DNA from: Chengkuizengella sp. SCS-71B
Lineage (GTDB): Bacteria; Bacillota; Bacilli; Paenibacillales; KCTC-33759
NCBI RefSeq assembly: GCF_040100845.1
Contig: NZ_JAZHSH010000001.1
Location: 2,154,501 to 2,218,500 of the forward strand
Reading direction: 5' to 3'
Length of the DNA stretch: 64,000 bases
In this document: positions 1 through 8,792 of the stretch, in pieces
How the letters are laid out: each line of letters begins with the position of its first letter
Position numbering within the stretch: position 1 is the stretch's first letter
Made by a program: the position numbers and the translations under genes
Notes under the pieces: generated by a model
What the model saw: the letters and a program-made list of their open reading frames with translations, nothing else
What the model was told of the DNA's origin: nothing
The model's database searches: none

Positions 1-476
1 AACCAGAGCAAGTAGGACGTTCTATTGAAGCATTAATACGTTTTAGGGGAGCAACTGCCGAAGAGTTGGGTGAATTCAGAACAGATTTTGAAAGTCAAAC
101 TGCATATTTAGCAGCTAAAAGAGCTACACAAGGGCAATTGGATCGTTTACAGGAAATTACAAATTTATTTAGAGATGAATCGAGTACTTTTGATACCCCT
201 TGGTCTACGTTGGTAGAATATGATCTTATGTTTCATGAAGAGGTTGCAAACGCTTCCCACAATAAAATTCGTGTCGCGATTATGATGGCTACTCATGGAA
301 TCCTTCAGAAATCATCATTGAGTATAGAGAAAGTAGATACGAAAGAATGGAGAAAACAACAAGCGATAGATTTACAAAATATAACGGATGCTATTACTGA
401 AGGTGATCAAGAAAAAGCAAGAAAAGCGATGGAAGATCATGTGAGTAGAAATGTAGATAAATATATAGATCAATGA
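1..476 (+). CDS. GntR-family transcriptional regulator, FCD effector domain (5' partial)
   Basis: The reading frame is open from base 3 to a TGA at 474-476, so the gene begins upstream of the window. The visible part is all-helical and matches the FCD ligand-binding domain of FadR-subfamily GntR regulators; an Asp and a His in the LMFHEE region and a His in EDHVSRN fit its usual metal or ligand site. The N-terminal winged-helix DNA-binding domain is not in view. An in-frame TTG at 66 has no ribosome-binding site and lies inside the domain, so it is not the start. It lies about 100 bp upstream of the hydroxyproline operon on the same strand and is the likely local regulator of that operon, by position only. 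Confidence 0.85.
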   Translation, partial: PEQVGRSIEALIRFRGATAEELGEFRTDFESQTAYLAAKRATQGQLDRLQEITNLFRDESSTFDTPWSTLVEYDLMFHEEVANASHNKIRVAIMMATHGILQKSSLSIEKVDTKEWRKQQAIDLQNITDAITEGDQEKARKAMEDHVSRNVDKYIDQ

Positions 477-572
477 ACATATAACAGAAAGTTTGAACAA
501 AATCAGCATTTTCAATTTAATTCATTTGAAATGTTTGGTTTTGTTTAAAAAATACAATAAGGAGAGATTCTA

Positions 573-1460
573 TTGAAACAGTTTGAAGGTGTTTTTGTAG
601 CCATTGTTACACCATTTACCAAAAATAATGAGGTGGATTATAGTGGATTAAGAGATCATTGTGACTGGTTAATTCGTGAAGGAGTTCATGGTTTAATACC
701 GGCTGGGTCTGTCGGAGAATATGCGGCCCTTACTAAGGAAGAGAGAGCGAAAGTTGTTGAAACAGTAATTGAAACTGCAGCTGGAAGAGTATCAGTAGTT
801 GTAGGTACAGGCGCACCTTCAACTGACCAAGTTGTTTATTGGGTTCAACATGCGAAAGATGCTGGAGCAGCAGGTGTTATGGCACTTCCTCCTATTAATT
901 ATAATCCAAGTGAATCGGAGATTATTGCACATTATGAAGCGATTTCAAATGTGGGATTGCCAATCATTGCATATAATAATCCACATGATTATAAAACCGA
1001 CTTAACCCCGGAATTATTAGGCAAGTTGTCTAAGATTAAAAATGTAGTTGCTGTTAAAGAGTTTTCCGGAGATATTCGTAGAGTTCAAGATATATATGCA
1101 AGTGCTGATTTAGAGATTTTAATTGGAGTAGATGATTTAGGTTTCGAAGGTCCATTAATGGGAACAACAGGATGGATTGCTGGATTTGCCAACGCTTTAC
1201 CTAAGGAAAGTGTAAAAATATTTGAATTAGGCAGACAAGGAAAAACAGAAGAAGCACTCCCTTTATACCGTAAGTTATTGCCTTTATTCCACTATGATGC
1301 AAGACCTGAATTAGTGCAAGCAATCAAGTATACATTAGAATTAGCAGGAAGACCTGGTGGACCAACTCGTCCTCCACGATTACCATTAAGTTCATCAGAT
1401 TTGAAACTAATTAAGGAAGCATATGAACTAGCAATAAGCAAAGATGAAGTTAAAATTTAA
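573..1460 (+). CDS. Dihydrodipicolinate synthase family protein, probable 1-pyrroline-4-hydroxy-2-carboxylate deaminase
   Basis: This 295-residue TIM-barrel protein belongs to the DapA/NanA lyase family. The Schiff-base lysine is K162 in VAVKEFSG and the conserved tyrosine is Y134 in AYNNP. The start is TTG at 573 behind AAGGAGAG. Its neighbours are hydroxyproline epimerase, D-hydroxyproline dehydrogenase and a semialdehyde dehydrogenase. That context argues for the deaminase step converting pyrroline-4-hydroxy-2-carboxylate to alpha-ketoglutarate semialdehyde and ammonia, as in Lhp pathways, rather than lysine biosynthesis. The family assignment is read directly; the exact substrate is inferred from context. 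Confidence 0.88.
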   Translation: MKQFEGVFVAIVTPFTKNNEVDYSGLRDHCDWLIREGVHGLIPAGSVGEYAALTKEERAKVVETVIETAAGRVSVVVGTGAPSTDQVVYWVQHAKDAGAAGVMALPPINYNPSESEIIAHYEAISNVGLPIIAYNNPHDYKTDLTPELLGKLSKIKNVVAVKEFSGDIRRVQDIYASADLEILIGVDDLGFEGPLMGTTGWIAGFANALPKESVKIFELGRQGKTEEALPLYRKLLPLFHYDARPELVQAIKYTLELAGRPGGPTRPPRLPLSSSDLKLIKEAYELAISKDEVKI

Positions 1461-1479
1461 TAGAAAGGAATGTAACTTT

Positions 1480-2916
1480 ATGAACAGTAAAAATTGGATA
1501 GGAGGAGAATGGATTACTCCTAACAATGGTATTGCAGTTGTGAAAAATCCTTCAAATCTCCAAAAAGAAGTAGGCGTGATTCACTTATCCGATGAATCAC
1601 AAGTATTGCAGGCAGAGCAGTCATCTAAACAAGCCTTTAAACAATGGTCTAAACTTACAGGAGCTGTTCGTGGTGAACATTTGTATAAAATGGCTGCATC
1701 TCTTGAAAAGCATAGTGAAGAGTTAGCTACTCTAGCAAGTTCTGAAATGGGTAAACCCATCACTGAAATGAAAGGTGAAGTAACCAGAGGAATTCACTTA
1801 TTGCGTTATTACGCCGGTGAAGGTGTTCGCTCAGATGGATCAATCATTCCTTCCAGTGATATCAACGTACTACAATATTCACGTCGTGTACCATTAGGTG
1901 TTGTTGGTGTCATTACTCCCTGGAATTTTCCTGTGGCGATTCCAATTTGGAAATTTGCACCAGCATTGATATGTGGTAATACTGTCATTTGGAAACCTGC
2001 TGAAATTACATCATTAACTGCAACTAAGATGGCAGAAATATTTGAAGAAGCAGGATTGCCGGCGGGTGTATTAAATCTAGTAATTGGAAAAGGAAGAGTT
2101 ATAGGAGAAACTTTACTAGAGAAAACTGATATAAATGGACTTAGTTTTACTGGATCAACTGAAACAGGGAGAAGAATTGCAGCTACATGCGCAAGTAGAA
2201 ATATTAAATATCAAACAGAAATGGGCGGTAAAAATGCTGCTATTATTTTGAACGATGCTGATTTAGCTAAAACCATTCCAATGGTCATCAGTGGGGCGTT
2301 CCGTTCTTCTGGTCAAAAGTGTACAGCTACAAGCAGAATAATTGTACAAAAAGAGATTTATCCTGCTTTTATTGAACAGTTAGAAAAAGCTGTGTCAGAC
2401 ATTAACATTTCAAATGCATTAGATCCTGCTGCTTATTTAGGTCCAGTTGCTTCAAAATCTCAATATGACATTGTGAATTCATATACTGAAATGGCTCGTA
2501 GTCAAGCAGAAGTTATTGCGGAATGTCAAACTTCAATTTCAGAAGAGGGATATTACATTAAACCATTAATTGCATCTGGAGTACAGGCGAACCATTCGCT
2601 AGTACAAGAAGAGATCTTCGGACCAGTGGCAGTGACTTTACAGGCTAAAAGCTTTGAAGAAGCAATTGAACTATGTAACCAAACCATATTTGGTCTAAGC
2701 GCTTCTTTATTTACAACTGATTTATCTAAGGCACATCGATTTTTAGATGAAGCAAATGCTGGTATGGTAAGAGTGAATCAAGAAACAGCTGGAGTAGAAT
2801 ATCAGGCTCCATTTGGTGGGATGAAACTTTCAAGCTCACATACTCGTGAGCAAGGACAGGCTGCTTTAAGTTTTTATAGTGAAATTAAAACTTGCGCAAT
2901 TAAACACACATTCTAA
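1480..2916 (+). CDS. Aldehyde dehydrogenase, probable alpha-ketoglutarate semialdehyde dehydrogenase
   Basis: This is a full-length NAD(P)-dependent aldehyde dehydrogenase of 478 residues. The catalytic cysteine is C281 in SSGQKCTATS and the general-base glutamate is E247 in QTEMGGK; TPWNFP and FTGSTETG mark the cofactor fold. I place the start at ATG 1480, 9 bases after AAAGGAA, rather than at the in-frame ATG 1444, which lies inside the preceding gene. It would oxidise 2,5-dioxopentanoate from the upstream deaminase to 2-oxoglutarate, the final step of hydroxyproline catabolism. Substrate is inferred from the operon. Confidence 0.9.
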   Translation: MNSKNWIGGEWITPNNGIAVVKNPSNLQKEVGVIHLSDESQVLQAEQSSKQAFKQWSKLTGAVRGEHLYKMAASLEKHSEELATLASSEMGKPITEMKGEVTRGIHLLRYYAGEGVRSDGSIIPSSDINVLQYSRRVPLGVVGVITPWNFPVAIPIWKFAPALICGNTVIWKPAEITSLTATKMAEIFEEAGLPAGVLNLVIGKGRVIGETLLEKTDINGLSFTGSTETGRRIAATCASRNIKYQTEMGGKNAAIILNDADLAKTIPMVISGAFRSSGQKCTATSRIIVQKEIYPAFIEQLEKAVSDINISNALDPAAYLGPVASKSQYDIVNSYTEMARSQAEVIAECQTSISEEGYYIKPLIASGVQANHSLVQEEIFGPVAVTLQAKSFEEAIELCNQTIFGLSASLFTTDLSKAHRFLDEANAGMVRVNQETAGVEYQAPFGGMKLSSSHTREQGQAALSFYSEIKTCAIKHTF

Positions 2917-2996
2917 GAACAAAGGAAACTTCAACCTTTATTGGCAAGGGAAGAATGCGCTAAATGTTGTTTTTTTAGTGAATCAGGGGGATTGTT

Positions 2997-3272
2997 ATGA
3001 GAGACCGTAAAACAATCATATGTCGTTGTGAAGAAGTAACATTGGATCAATTAGTTCATGCTGCAGAGTCATATCGATGCTCCTCAAGAGAGCTAAAACT
3101 GCGTACTAGAGCAGGCATGGGTCAATGTGGGGGTAGGACATGTCGTGCTTTGATAGATACAATTGTCCAAAAGTGTACAAATGATCCTACACCACATGAT
3201 ATACCGCTTGGTTATCAAGCTCCAATACGTCCAGTTACATTTTCATTATTAGGGGAAATGGATCATGACTAA
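2997..3272 (+). CDS. (2Fe-2S)-binding BFD-like subunit of D-hydroxyproline dehydrogenase
   Basis: This 91-residue protein has four cysteines arranged CRC near the N-terminus and GQCGGRTC about 35 residues later, the pattern of bacterioferritin-associated-ferredoxin-like [2Fe-2S] domains. In many HcnB-type oxidoreductases this domain is fused to the C-terminus of the FAD subunit; here it is a separate small subunit, and the FAD subunit two genes on lacks it. The start is ATG 2997 behind CAGGGGG. It overlaps the next gene by 8 bases, indicating translational coupling. Confidence 0.82.
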   Translation: MRDRKTIICRCEEVTLDQLVHAAESYRCSSRELKLRTRAGMGQCGGRTCRALIDTIVQKCTNDPTPHDIPLGYQAPIRPVTFSLLGEMDHD

Positions 3273-3600
3273 AAGTAGAATTGTGGATCACCCTGTTCTC
3301 GGTCGTTTAAAAGAACGAGATAAGGTTCATTTTACTTTTGATAACAAAGAATATATTGGCTATGACGGGGAAACAATAGCAGCTGCTCTGTTGGCAAATG
3401 GAGAGCGTGTTTTACGCTGCCATGAGGAGACAGGAAATTTACGTGGAATCTACTGCAATATTGGTCATTGTATGGAATGTCGTGTAACCGTTGGCAATCA
3501 AAAATCAGTGCGCGCATGTCTAACTTTAATAGAAGAGGGGATGTGCGTAAATTCTGGAAAGAAATTGCCTACACCATTTAAGAAAGGTGAAACACTATGA
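3265..3600 (+). CDS. (2Fe-2S)-binding subunit of D-hydroxyproline dehydrogenase, HcnA-like
   Basis: This 111-residue ferredoxin-fold protein resembles HcnA of hydrogen cyanide synthase and small subunits of octopine/opine oxidases. Cysteines in GIYCNIGHCMEC and VRACLT form the [2Fe-2S] site. It overlaps the preceding BFD-like gene by 8 bases and the next gene by ATGA, so the three are almost certainly co-translated and assemble as one electron-transfer complex. Confidence 0.85.
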   Translation: MTKSRIVDHPVLGRLKERDKVHFTFDNKEYIGYDGETIAAALLANGERVLRCHEETGNLRGIYCNIGHCMECRVTVGNQKSVRACLTLIEEGMCVNSGKKLPTPFKKGETL

Positions 3601-4835
3601 TAGATGTAATTATCGTAGGAGCTGGACCTGCTGGCTTATCAGCAGCTAACGTTTGTGCCAAAAATGGTTTAAAAGTAAAAGTTATTGATGAGTTTATGAA
3701 AGCTGGTGGGCGATTACTTGGGCAATTACATGAGGAACCGGATGGTACTTGGTGGAATGGTATGGAGGAAGCTAAGAAACTAAATGATGAAGCTCAACAG
3801 TTAAAAGTAGAAGTCGAATGTGGTGTTTCTGTTTACAACATAAAAAAATTAAATAAAAGTTGGAAAGTTTATACTACAATAGGGGACTTTCAAACAAAGG
3901 CACTATTGTTAGCTACTGGTGCTGCTGAAATTCCAATACCTATTCCAGGTTGGACACTTCCAGGCGTGATGTCGATTGGAGCTGCTCAGGTGATGACAAA
4001 TGTACACAGAGTCAAAGTTGGAAATCGAGGAATAATCGTAGGCATTAATATTTTGTCATCAGCCATTTCCAGAGAGTTGCAATTGGCAGGAATTGAAGTT
4101 TCCAGTATGTATCTACCTGGTATAAATATAGCTAATGGTGATCATGGGAACCCATTAATTACTATGAGATCTATGTTGAAAGCAGCTTCTTTAGCTCCAT
4201 CAAAATTCATTCGTTTTGGTAGCAAATTAATGAAATATGAATTTCTTCACTCTTTAGCATTAAAGTTTTATCCTAAAGGTGGGATGAAAGTCTGGGGTAT
4301 ACCAGTCCATTTACGAAAAGCAGTAATTGAAATTGTAGGCGATAAGCAGGTTGAAGGTGTTCGTGTAGCGCATGTAGATATGAAAGGAGAGCCTATTTTA
4401 TCCTCAGAAGAATTCGTTCCAGCTGATTTTGTCTGCATTGCAGGTGGGCTATATCCATTAGTAGAGTTAGCTGCAATAACTGGTTGTCCATTTCAATATG
4501 TTTCTGAATTAGGTGGTCATGTCCCTGTCCATAGTGAAAAGATGAAAACACCATTAGAAGGTTTGTATGTTGCTGGAAACATCACCGGCATTGAAAACGC
4601 TAAGATAGCTATGAATCAAGGAACAGTAGCTGGCTACTCTGTGGTTCAAGATTTGATAAATAAAAAAGAAATGATTGAAGTTCAACTAAAACAAGCTATG
4701 AAAGCAGTTGAACACACTCGTGATCAAGCGACGATTCAATTTCATTCTGATATACGTAATGGGCGTAAGAAAGTGTATATGTCATTTAAAGATAAGGGTT
4801 TAATTATGAAAAAGAGGAATTTCTATGGAGAGTAG
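3597..4835 (+). CDS. FAD-dependent oxidoreductase subunit, HcnB-like (D-hydroxyproline dehydrogenase)
   Basis: This 412-residue protein begins with a Rossmann FAD-binding motif (VGAGPAGLSAA) and carries a GLYVAGNITGI segment near residue 325 typical of pyridine-nucleotide-disulphide oxidoreductase-like HcnB/OoxA subunits. The C-terminal BFD-type iron-sulphur domain often fused to this family is absent and is supplied by the 91-residue protein encoded at 2997. It would pass electrons from the HcnC-like amino-acid oxidase subunit to the iron-sulphur subunits. It overlaps the next gene by 11 bases. Confidence 0.85.
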   Translation: MIDVIIVGAGPAGLSAANVCAKNGLKVKVIDEFMKAGGRLLGQLHEEPDGTWWNGMEEAKKLNDEAQQLKVEVECGVSVYNIKKLNKSWKVYTTIGDFQTKALLLATGAAEIPIPIPGWTLPGVMSIGAAQVMTNVHRVKVGNRGIIVGINILSSAISRELQLAGIEVSSMYLPGINIANGDHGNPLITMRSMLKAASLAPSKFIRFGSKLMKYEFLHSLALKFYPKGGMKVWGIPVHLRKAVIEIVGDKQVEGVRVAHVDMKGEPILSSEEFVPADFVCIAGGLYPLVELAAITGCPFQYVSELGGHVPVHSEKMKTPLEGLYVAGNITGIENAKIAMNQGTVAGYSVVQDLINKKEMIEVQLKQAMKAVEHTRDQATIQFHSDIRNGRKKVYMSFKDKGLIMKKRNFYGE

Positions 4836-6015
4836 AAATACAGAGGTATTAATCATTGGTGGTGGTGTTATAGGTGCAGCGATTGCCTATTATGCTGCAA
4901 AAAGCGGAATGGAAGTTACTCTCATTGACAAGGGTGATATTGCTTGTGGTACCTCCTCTCGTTGTGATGGAAATATTCTAGCCATTGATAAAGAACCCGG
5001 ATTTGATAGTCTGATGTCTTTAGAAAGTCAAAAACTAGTTCACCAACTAAGCAAAGAACTTGAGCTTGGATTTGAATATCGAGCCCCTGGCAGTATTTTA
5101 GTTTGTGAAAGTGAAGACGAGATGATCGCTGCACAGTGTTGGGTAGATAGACAGAAAAAAGCAGGTCTTTCTATTAAAATGTTAGATCGAAGTGACATCA
5201 AACAAGAATCTCCTTATTTTGCTGATGATTTATTGGGTGGACTTGAATGTGAATCTGACTCAACCATTAATCCTTATTTGTTTACGTATTCTTTGTTTCA
5301 AGGAGCTATAAAGTATGGAGCAAAAGTGAAACTTAGATGTGAAGTAAAAGGAATGACAAGGAATACTGAAACGGGTTTATTTAAAGTTAACACGGATCAA
5401 GGTGAAATTATTGCAAAAAAAATAGTTAATGCAGGTGGGGTTTGGGCACCGTTCTTAGGAAGTATGCTAGATTTAAATATTCCTATTAAACCAAGAAAAG
5501 GTCATATCATAGTAGCTTCACGAGATATGCCTGTAGGATTGAGAAAAGTGATGGAATTTGGATATTTGATGTCTAAATTCGGTAAAGAAAGAAAAGTAGA
5601 TGAGGATACAGATAAGTATGGTGTAGCACTTGTATTTGAACCGACAGAAAGCCAGAACTTTTTAATCGGAAGCAGTCGTGAATTTGTAGGATTTAACACA
5701 AAGGTGGATATGGATGTAGTTAATTGTATTGCCCGCAGAACGATCCGATTTTATCCCAAAATAGCTGATTTCCTACTTATTCGTTCATATGCAGGGTTAA
5801 GACCATGGACACCTGATCACTTACCCATTGTCTCCCCAGTAGAGAAAATTCCAAATTATTATATTGCTGCAGGTCATGAAGGAGACGGTATTAGTCTTGC
5901 TGCAATTACTGGGAAATTAATGAAAGAGTTATTACATGAACAAAGTAATACTATCGTCCCTACCGATCCTCTACGTTTTAGTAGATTTCAAAATGTGTCC
6001 ACGATTCAAACATAA
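4825..6015 (+). CDS. FAD-dependent D-amino-acid oxidase family subunit, HcnC-like (D-hydroxyproline dehydrogenase catalytic subunit)
   Basis: This 396-residue protein belongs to the DAO family, with the N-terminal dinucleotide motif IIGGGVIGAAIAYY and a C-terminal AGHEGDGISLA loop. It is the likely catalytic subunit that oxidises cis-4-hydroxy-D-proline to 1-pyrroline-4-hydroxy-2-carboxylate. Position between the HcnB-like subunit and hydroxyproline epimerase supports this. Related family members act on glycine, opines or proline, so the substrate rests on context. Confidence 0.85.
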   Translation: MESRNTEVLIIGGGVIGAAIAYYAAKSGMEVTLIDKGDIACGTSSRCDGNILAIDKEPGFDSLMSLESQKLVHQLSKELELGFEYRAPGSILVCESEDEMIAAQCWVDRQKKAGLSIKMLDRSDIKQESPYFADDLLGGLECESDSTINPYLFTYSLFQGAIKYGAKVKLRCEVKGMTRNTETGLFKVNTDQGEIIAKKIVNAGGVWAPFLGSMLDLNIPIKPRKGHIIVASRDMPVGLRKVMEFGYLMSKFGKERKVDEDTDKYGVALVFEPTESQNFLIGSSREFVGFNTKVDMDVVNCIARRTIRFYPKIADFLLIRSYAGLRPWTPDHLPIVSPVEKIPNYYIAAGHEGDGISLAAITGKLMKELLHEQSNTIVPTDPLRFSRFQNVSTIQT

Positions 6016-6027
6016 GAGGGTGTATTT

Positions 6028-7050
6028 ATGAAAAGTAATAAGATGTTTAAAACAATAGATACTCATACTGGTGGAAATCCAACTCGAACTGTCATCAGTG
6101 GACTTCCTAAATTGTCTGGTAAAACGATGTCGGATAAAATGCTTCAAATGAAAGAAGAGTTTGATTGGATTCGAAAATTGCTGATGTTTGAGCCGAGAGG
6201 TCACGATGTGATGTCTGGAGTTTTACTAGTGGAACCATGCCATCCTGATGCAGACTTAGGTGTTATTTATATTGAGACAGGTGGTTATTTACCGATGTGT
6301 GGCCACGATACAATTGGGTTTTGTACGGCGATGATTGAATCCGGTATGGTAGATGTTGTAGAACCTATAACAACGTTAACTTTAGATACACCAGCAGGGT
6401 TGGTAAAGACGGAAATATTAGTTGAAAAGGGAAAAGCAAGGGAAGTTTCTTTTCTTAATATAGACTCATTTTTGTACAAAAGTGTTGAGGTATACATTGA
6501 AGGTATTGGGAACATATCATGTGATATTGCCTATGGAGGAAATTTTTATGCCATTACAGATGCTAGGAGACTAGATATTGATTTAATCCCTTCTAATTCA
6601 GCGGAAATTATAGAATTAGCCATAAAAATTCGAAAAGAAATTAATCGAACCGTTAAAGTTGTTCATCCTCAATTTCCCTTTATTCACGGTTGTACTCATG
6701 TGGAGTTTTTTACGGATCCATCCCATAAAGATGCTCATGTGAAAAATACTGTTGTTGTGCCTCCCGGAGGTATTGATCGCTCACCATGTGGAACAGGAAC
6801 TTCTGCCAAATTAGCAACTTTATTTGCATATGAACAAATTAAAATAGAAGATGAGTTCGTACATGAAAGTATAGTTGGCACTTTGTTTAAAGCGAAGGTC
6901 AAAGAAAAAACACAAGTTGGAAAACTTCCTGCAGTTGTCACAGAAATTACAGGATCTGCATGGGTCATGGGATTTCACACCTTTTTTAGTCATGATGAGG
7001 ATGAGTTGAATGAAGGGTTTTTACTCATTCCACAAGCTGAAGATCATTAA
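6028..7050 (+). CDS. 4-hydroxyproline 2-epimerase (proline racemase family)
   Basis: This 340-residue protein has both catalytic cysteines of the proline racemase family: C91 in PMCGHDT and C254 in DRSPCGTGTSA. Two cysteines are the pattern of true epimerases/racemases, unlike the dehydratase branch in which the second is replaced. The start is ATG 6028 behind AGAGGGTG, 12 bases after the previous gene. It would convert trans-4-hydroxy-L-proline to cis-4-hydroxy-D-proline, the entry step for the operon. Confidence 0.92.
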   Translation: MKSNKMFKTIDTHTGGNPTRTVISGLPKLSGKTMSDKMLQMKEEFDWIRKLLMFEPRGHDVMSGVLLVEPCHPDADLGVIYIETGGYLPMCGHDTIGFCTAMIESGMVDVVEPITTLTLDTPAGLVKTEILVEKGKAREVSFLNIDSFLYKSVEVYIEGIGNISCDIAYGGNFYAITDARRLDIDLIPSNSAEIIELAIKIRKEINRTVKVVHPQFPFIHGCTHVEFFTDPSHKDAHVKNTVVVPPGGIDRSPCGTGTSAKLATLFAYEQIKIEDEFVHESIVGTLFKAKVKEKTQVGKLPAVVTEITGSAWVMGFHTFFSHDEDELNEGFLLIPQAEDH

Positions 7051-7067
7051 TAAATAGGAGTGGATAA

Positions 7068-8066
7068 GTGATGGAAATGGTAAAACACTTTACGACGACG
7101 GATCTTCATTCAGCTGGTGAACCTTTAAGAGTTATTACCGCAGGAATCCCTTTTATAATGGGGAATACAATGTTGGAGAAACATGTTTATTTTCATGATC
7201 ACTTTGATTACGTAAAAAACATCTTACTTAGTGAACCTCGAGGTCATTTAGGCATGAAAGGATGTATCATCACACCTCCAATTGATGAGGAATCTGAATT
7301 TGGTGTTTTATTTATTAATCATGATGAAGATTACATTTTATGCAGCCATAGTATTATTGCAGTTATTACATACATGTTAGAAACGGGAATGGTTCAATTA
7401 AATGAATACAAGCAAGTAATTATAGATACTCCTTCTGGAAAAGTAGTTACAAAACCAGTATTTAAAGAATCTCAGGTTATAGAGGTTTCGCTCGATCTTA
7501 TACCCGCATACGTCTATAAAAACAACATTGCAATTCGTTCACATGGAATAGATCTAATGATCGACCTTGGGTTTAGTAATGATTCTTTTTATGTGATGAT
7601 TAATGCAGCAGAATTAGGTTTAAAAGTTGAAATAGATCAGCTCCCTGAACTTAAAAAATGGACTCAAATTATAATGAAAGAGATTGAAGAATTGAATCTG
7701 ATACAAGAAGAGAATCAAATTATTAAGGGAACTATTTTTTCTAACTCACCTGAAAATTCTGATTCAAATTTACGCTATGTTACTATATTTGGAAATGGGC
7801 AAATTGATCGCTCTCCCTATGGAGCTGGAGTAGGTGTGCAATTGGCACAGCTTCATCAAAAAGGAAAACTAGGTATAGGAGAGCGAATTATCCTCGAGAG
7901 TATCATAGGAGCTAGAGCCAATTGCAGTATATCCTTAGATCATAATAAGCTAACAAAATCAAAATTTATTGTTCCTCATATTTGTGGAAGAGCATTTATT
8001 ACAGGCATGCATCAATTTGTTGTAGACCCATCAGATCCTTTATTTGAAGGATTTTTATTAAAGTAA
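7068..8066 (+). CDS. Divergent proline racemase family protein with Cys/Tyr active-site pair
   Basis: This 332-residue protein aligns along its length with the adjacent epimerase (shared GxxLR/EPRGH, DTPSGK and DRSP.G.G motifs). C92 (ILCSHS) is kept, but the second catalytic position reads DRSPYGAG, so Cys is replaced by Tyr at about residue 251. Family members with Thr or Ser there are dehydratases (trans-3-hydroxy-L-proline dehydratase); Tyr is not a substitution I know as characterised. The start is GTG 7068 or ATG 7071; TAGGAG suits either. As the last gene of the operon it may handle another hydroxyproline isomer or be a pseudoenzyme. Confidence 0.85.
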   Translation: MMEMVKHFTTTDLHSAGEPLRVITAGIPFIMGNTMLEKHVYFHDHFDYVKNILLSEPRGHLGMKGCIITPPIDEESEFGVLFINHDEDYILCSHSIIAVITYMLETGMVQLNEYKQVIIDTPSGKVVTKPVFKESQVIEVSLDLIPAYVYKNNIAIRSHGIDLMIDLGFSNDSFYVMINAAELGLKVEIDQLPELKKWTQIIMKEIEELNLIQEENQIIKGTIFSNSPENSDSNLRYVTIFGNGQIDRSPYGAGVGVQLAQLHQKGKLGIGERIILESIIGARANCSISLDHNKLTKSKFIVPHICGRAFITGMHQFVVDPSDPLFEGFLLK

Positions 8067-8105
8067 GTTATTGAAATTTTAAAATTAAATATGTGTTTAA
8101 AATGA

Positions 8106-8135
8106 TTGACTTTTATTTCACCTTGCAGGTATAGT
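8106..8135 (+). promoter_or_regulatory. Sigma-A-like promoter reading towards the IS607 element
   Basis: TTGACT (8106-8111) and TATAGT (8130-8135) are separated by 18 bases and followed by a strong Shine-Dalgarno TAGGAGGG at 8160-8167 with no start codon in suitable register before the element begins. It may be the original promoter and ribosome-binding site of the YitT-family gene, now separated from it by the insertion. Confidence 0.5.
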
Positions 8136-8259
8136 AATTCTGTGTGATAAGAGCGAAGTTAGGAGGGTAATAACAGTTAAATAACAATTATGAAAGTCTA
8201 TAAAACTCTTTATCTTTTTTTACTATAGTTGGTATAATTAGGATAAGGAGTTGATAGAT

Positions 8260-8792
8260 TTGAAATATTACTCAATAGGCCAATTTGCAAAGTTAATTGG
8301 AAAAACAAAGGATACATTGCGAAATTGGGATAAACAAGGAAAATTTAAGCCTGATCACGTGTCAGTTATTGTAGAGTGTCCTCCCATAAGCAAAAAGATG
8401 ATCTTGAAAGACAGATAGAAAACGTAAGAACCTATATGTTAGCAAAAGGTTATCAATTTGAAATCATTTCTGATATTGGCAGTGGGATTAACTACAATAA
8501 AAAGGGATTAAATCAACTCATAGATAAGATTACGAATTCAGAAGTAGAGAAAGTAGTCATCCTTTATAAAGATCGTTTAATTCGATTTGGTTTTGAATTA
8601 ATAGAAAATCTATGTGACAAATATGGAACAACAATTGAAATTATAGATCACACGGAAAAAACCGAAGAACAAGAATTAGTTGAGGATTTAATTCAAATTG
8701 TGTTTAGTTGCAGACTTCAAGGTAAAAGAGCCAACAAAGCTAAGAAAATGATTAAGGAGTTAGTTGAAGATGATCCTAGCCAAGAAAATTAG
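8260..8792 (+). pseudogene. IS607 TnpA serine recombinase, frameshifted with internal deletion
   Basis: A TTG at 8260 behind ATAAGGAG opens a MerR-like helix-turn-helix segment (YSIGQFAKLIGKTKDTLRNWD) that runs to about 8362 and then goes out of frame. The catalytic domain is in another frame from about 8367, beginning YCRVSSHKQKDDLERQ with the nucleophile serine and continuing through ILYKDRLIRFGFELI to a stop at 8792. The stretch that normally joins the two domains (the RTPGGHRRY-type wing and linker) is missing. So the recombinase domain is well preserved but the gene cannot make an intact protein. Confidence 0.8.

Noticed and set aside
573-1460. Lysine-biosynthetic dapA
   Set aside because: The fold is the same, but the operon with hydroxyproline epimerase, HcnABC-like dehydrogenase and semialdehyde dehydrogenase fits the hydroxyproline deaminase role better.
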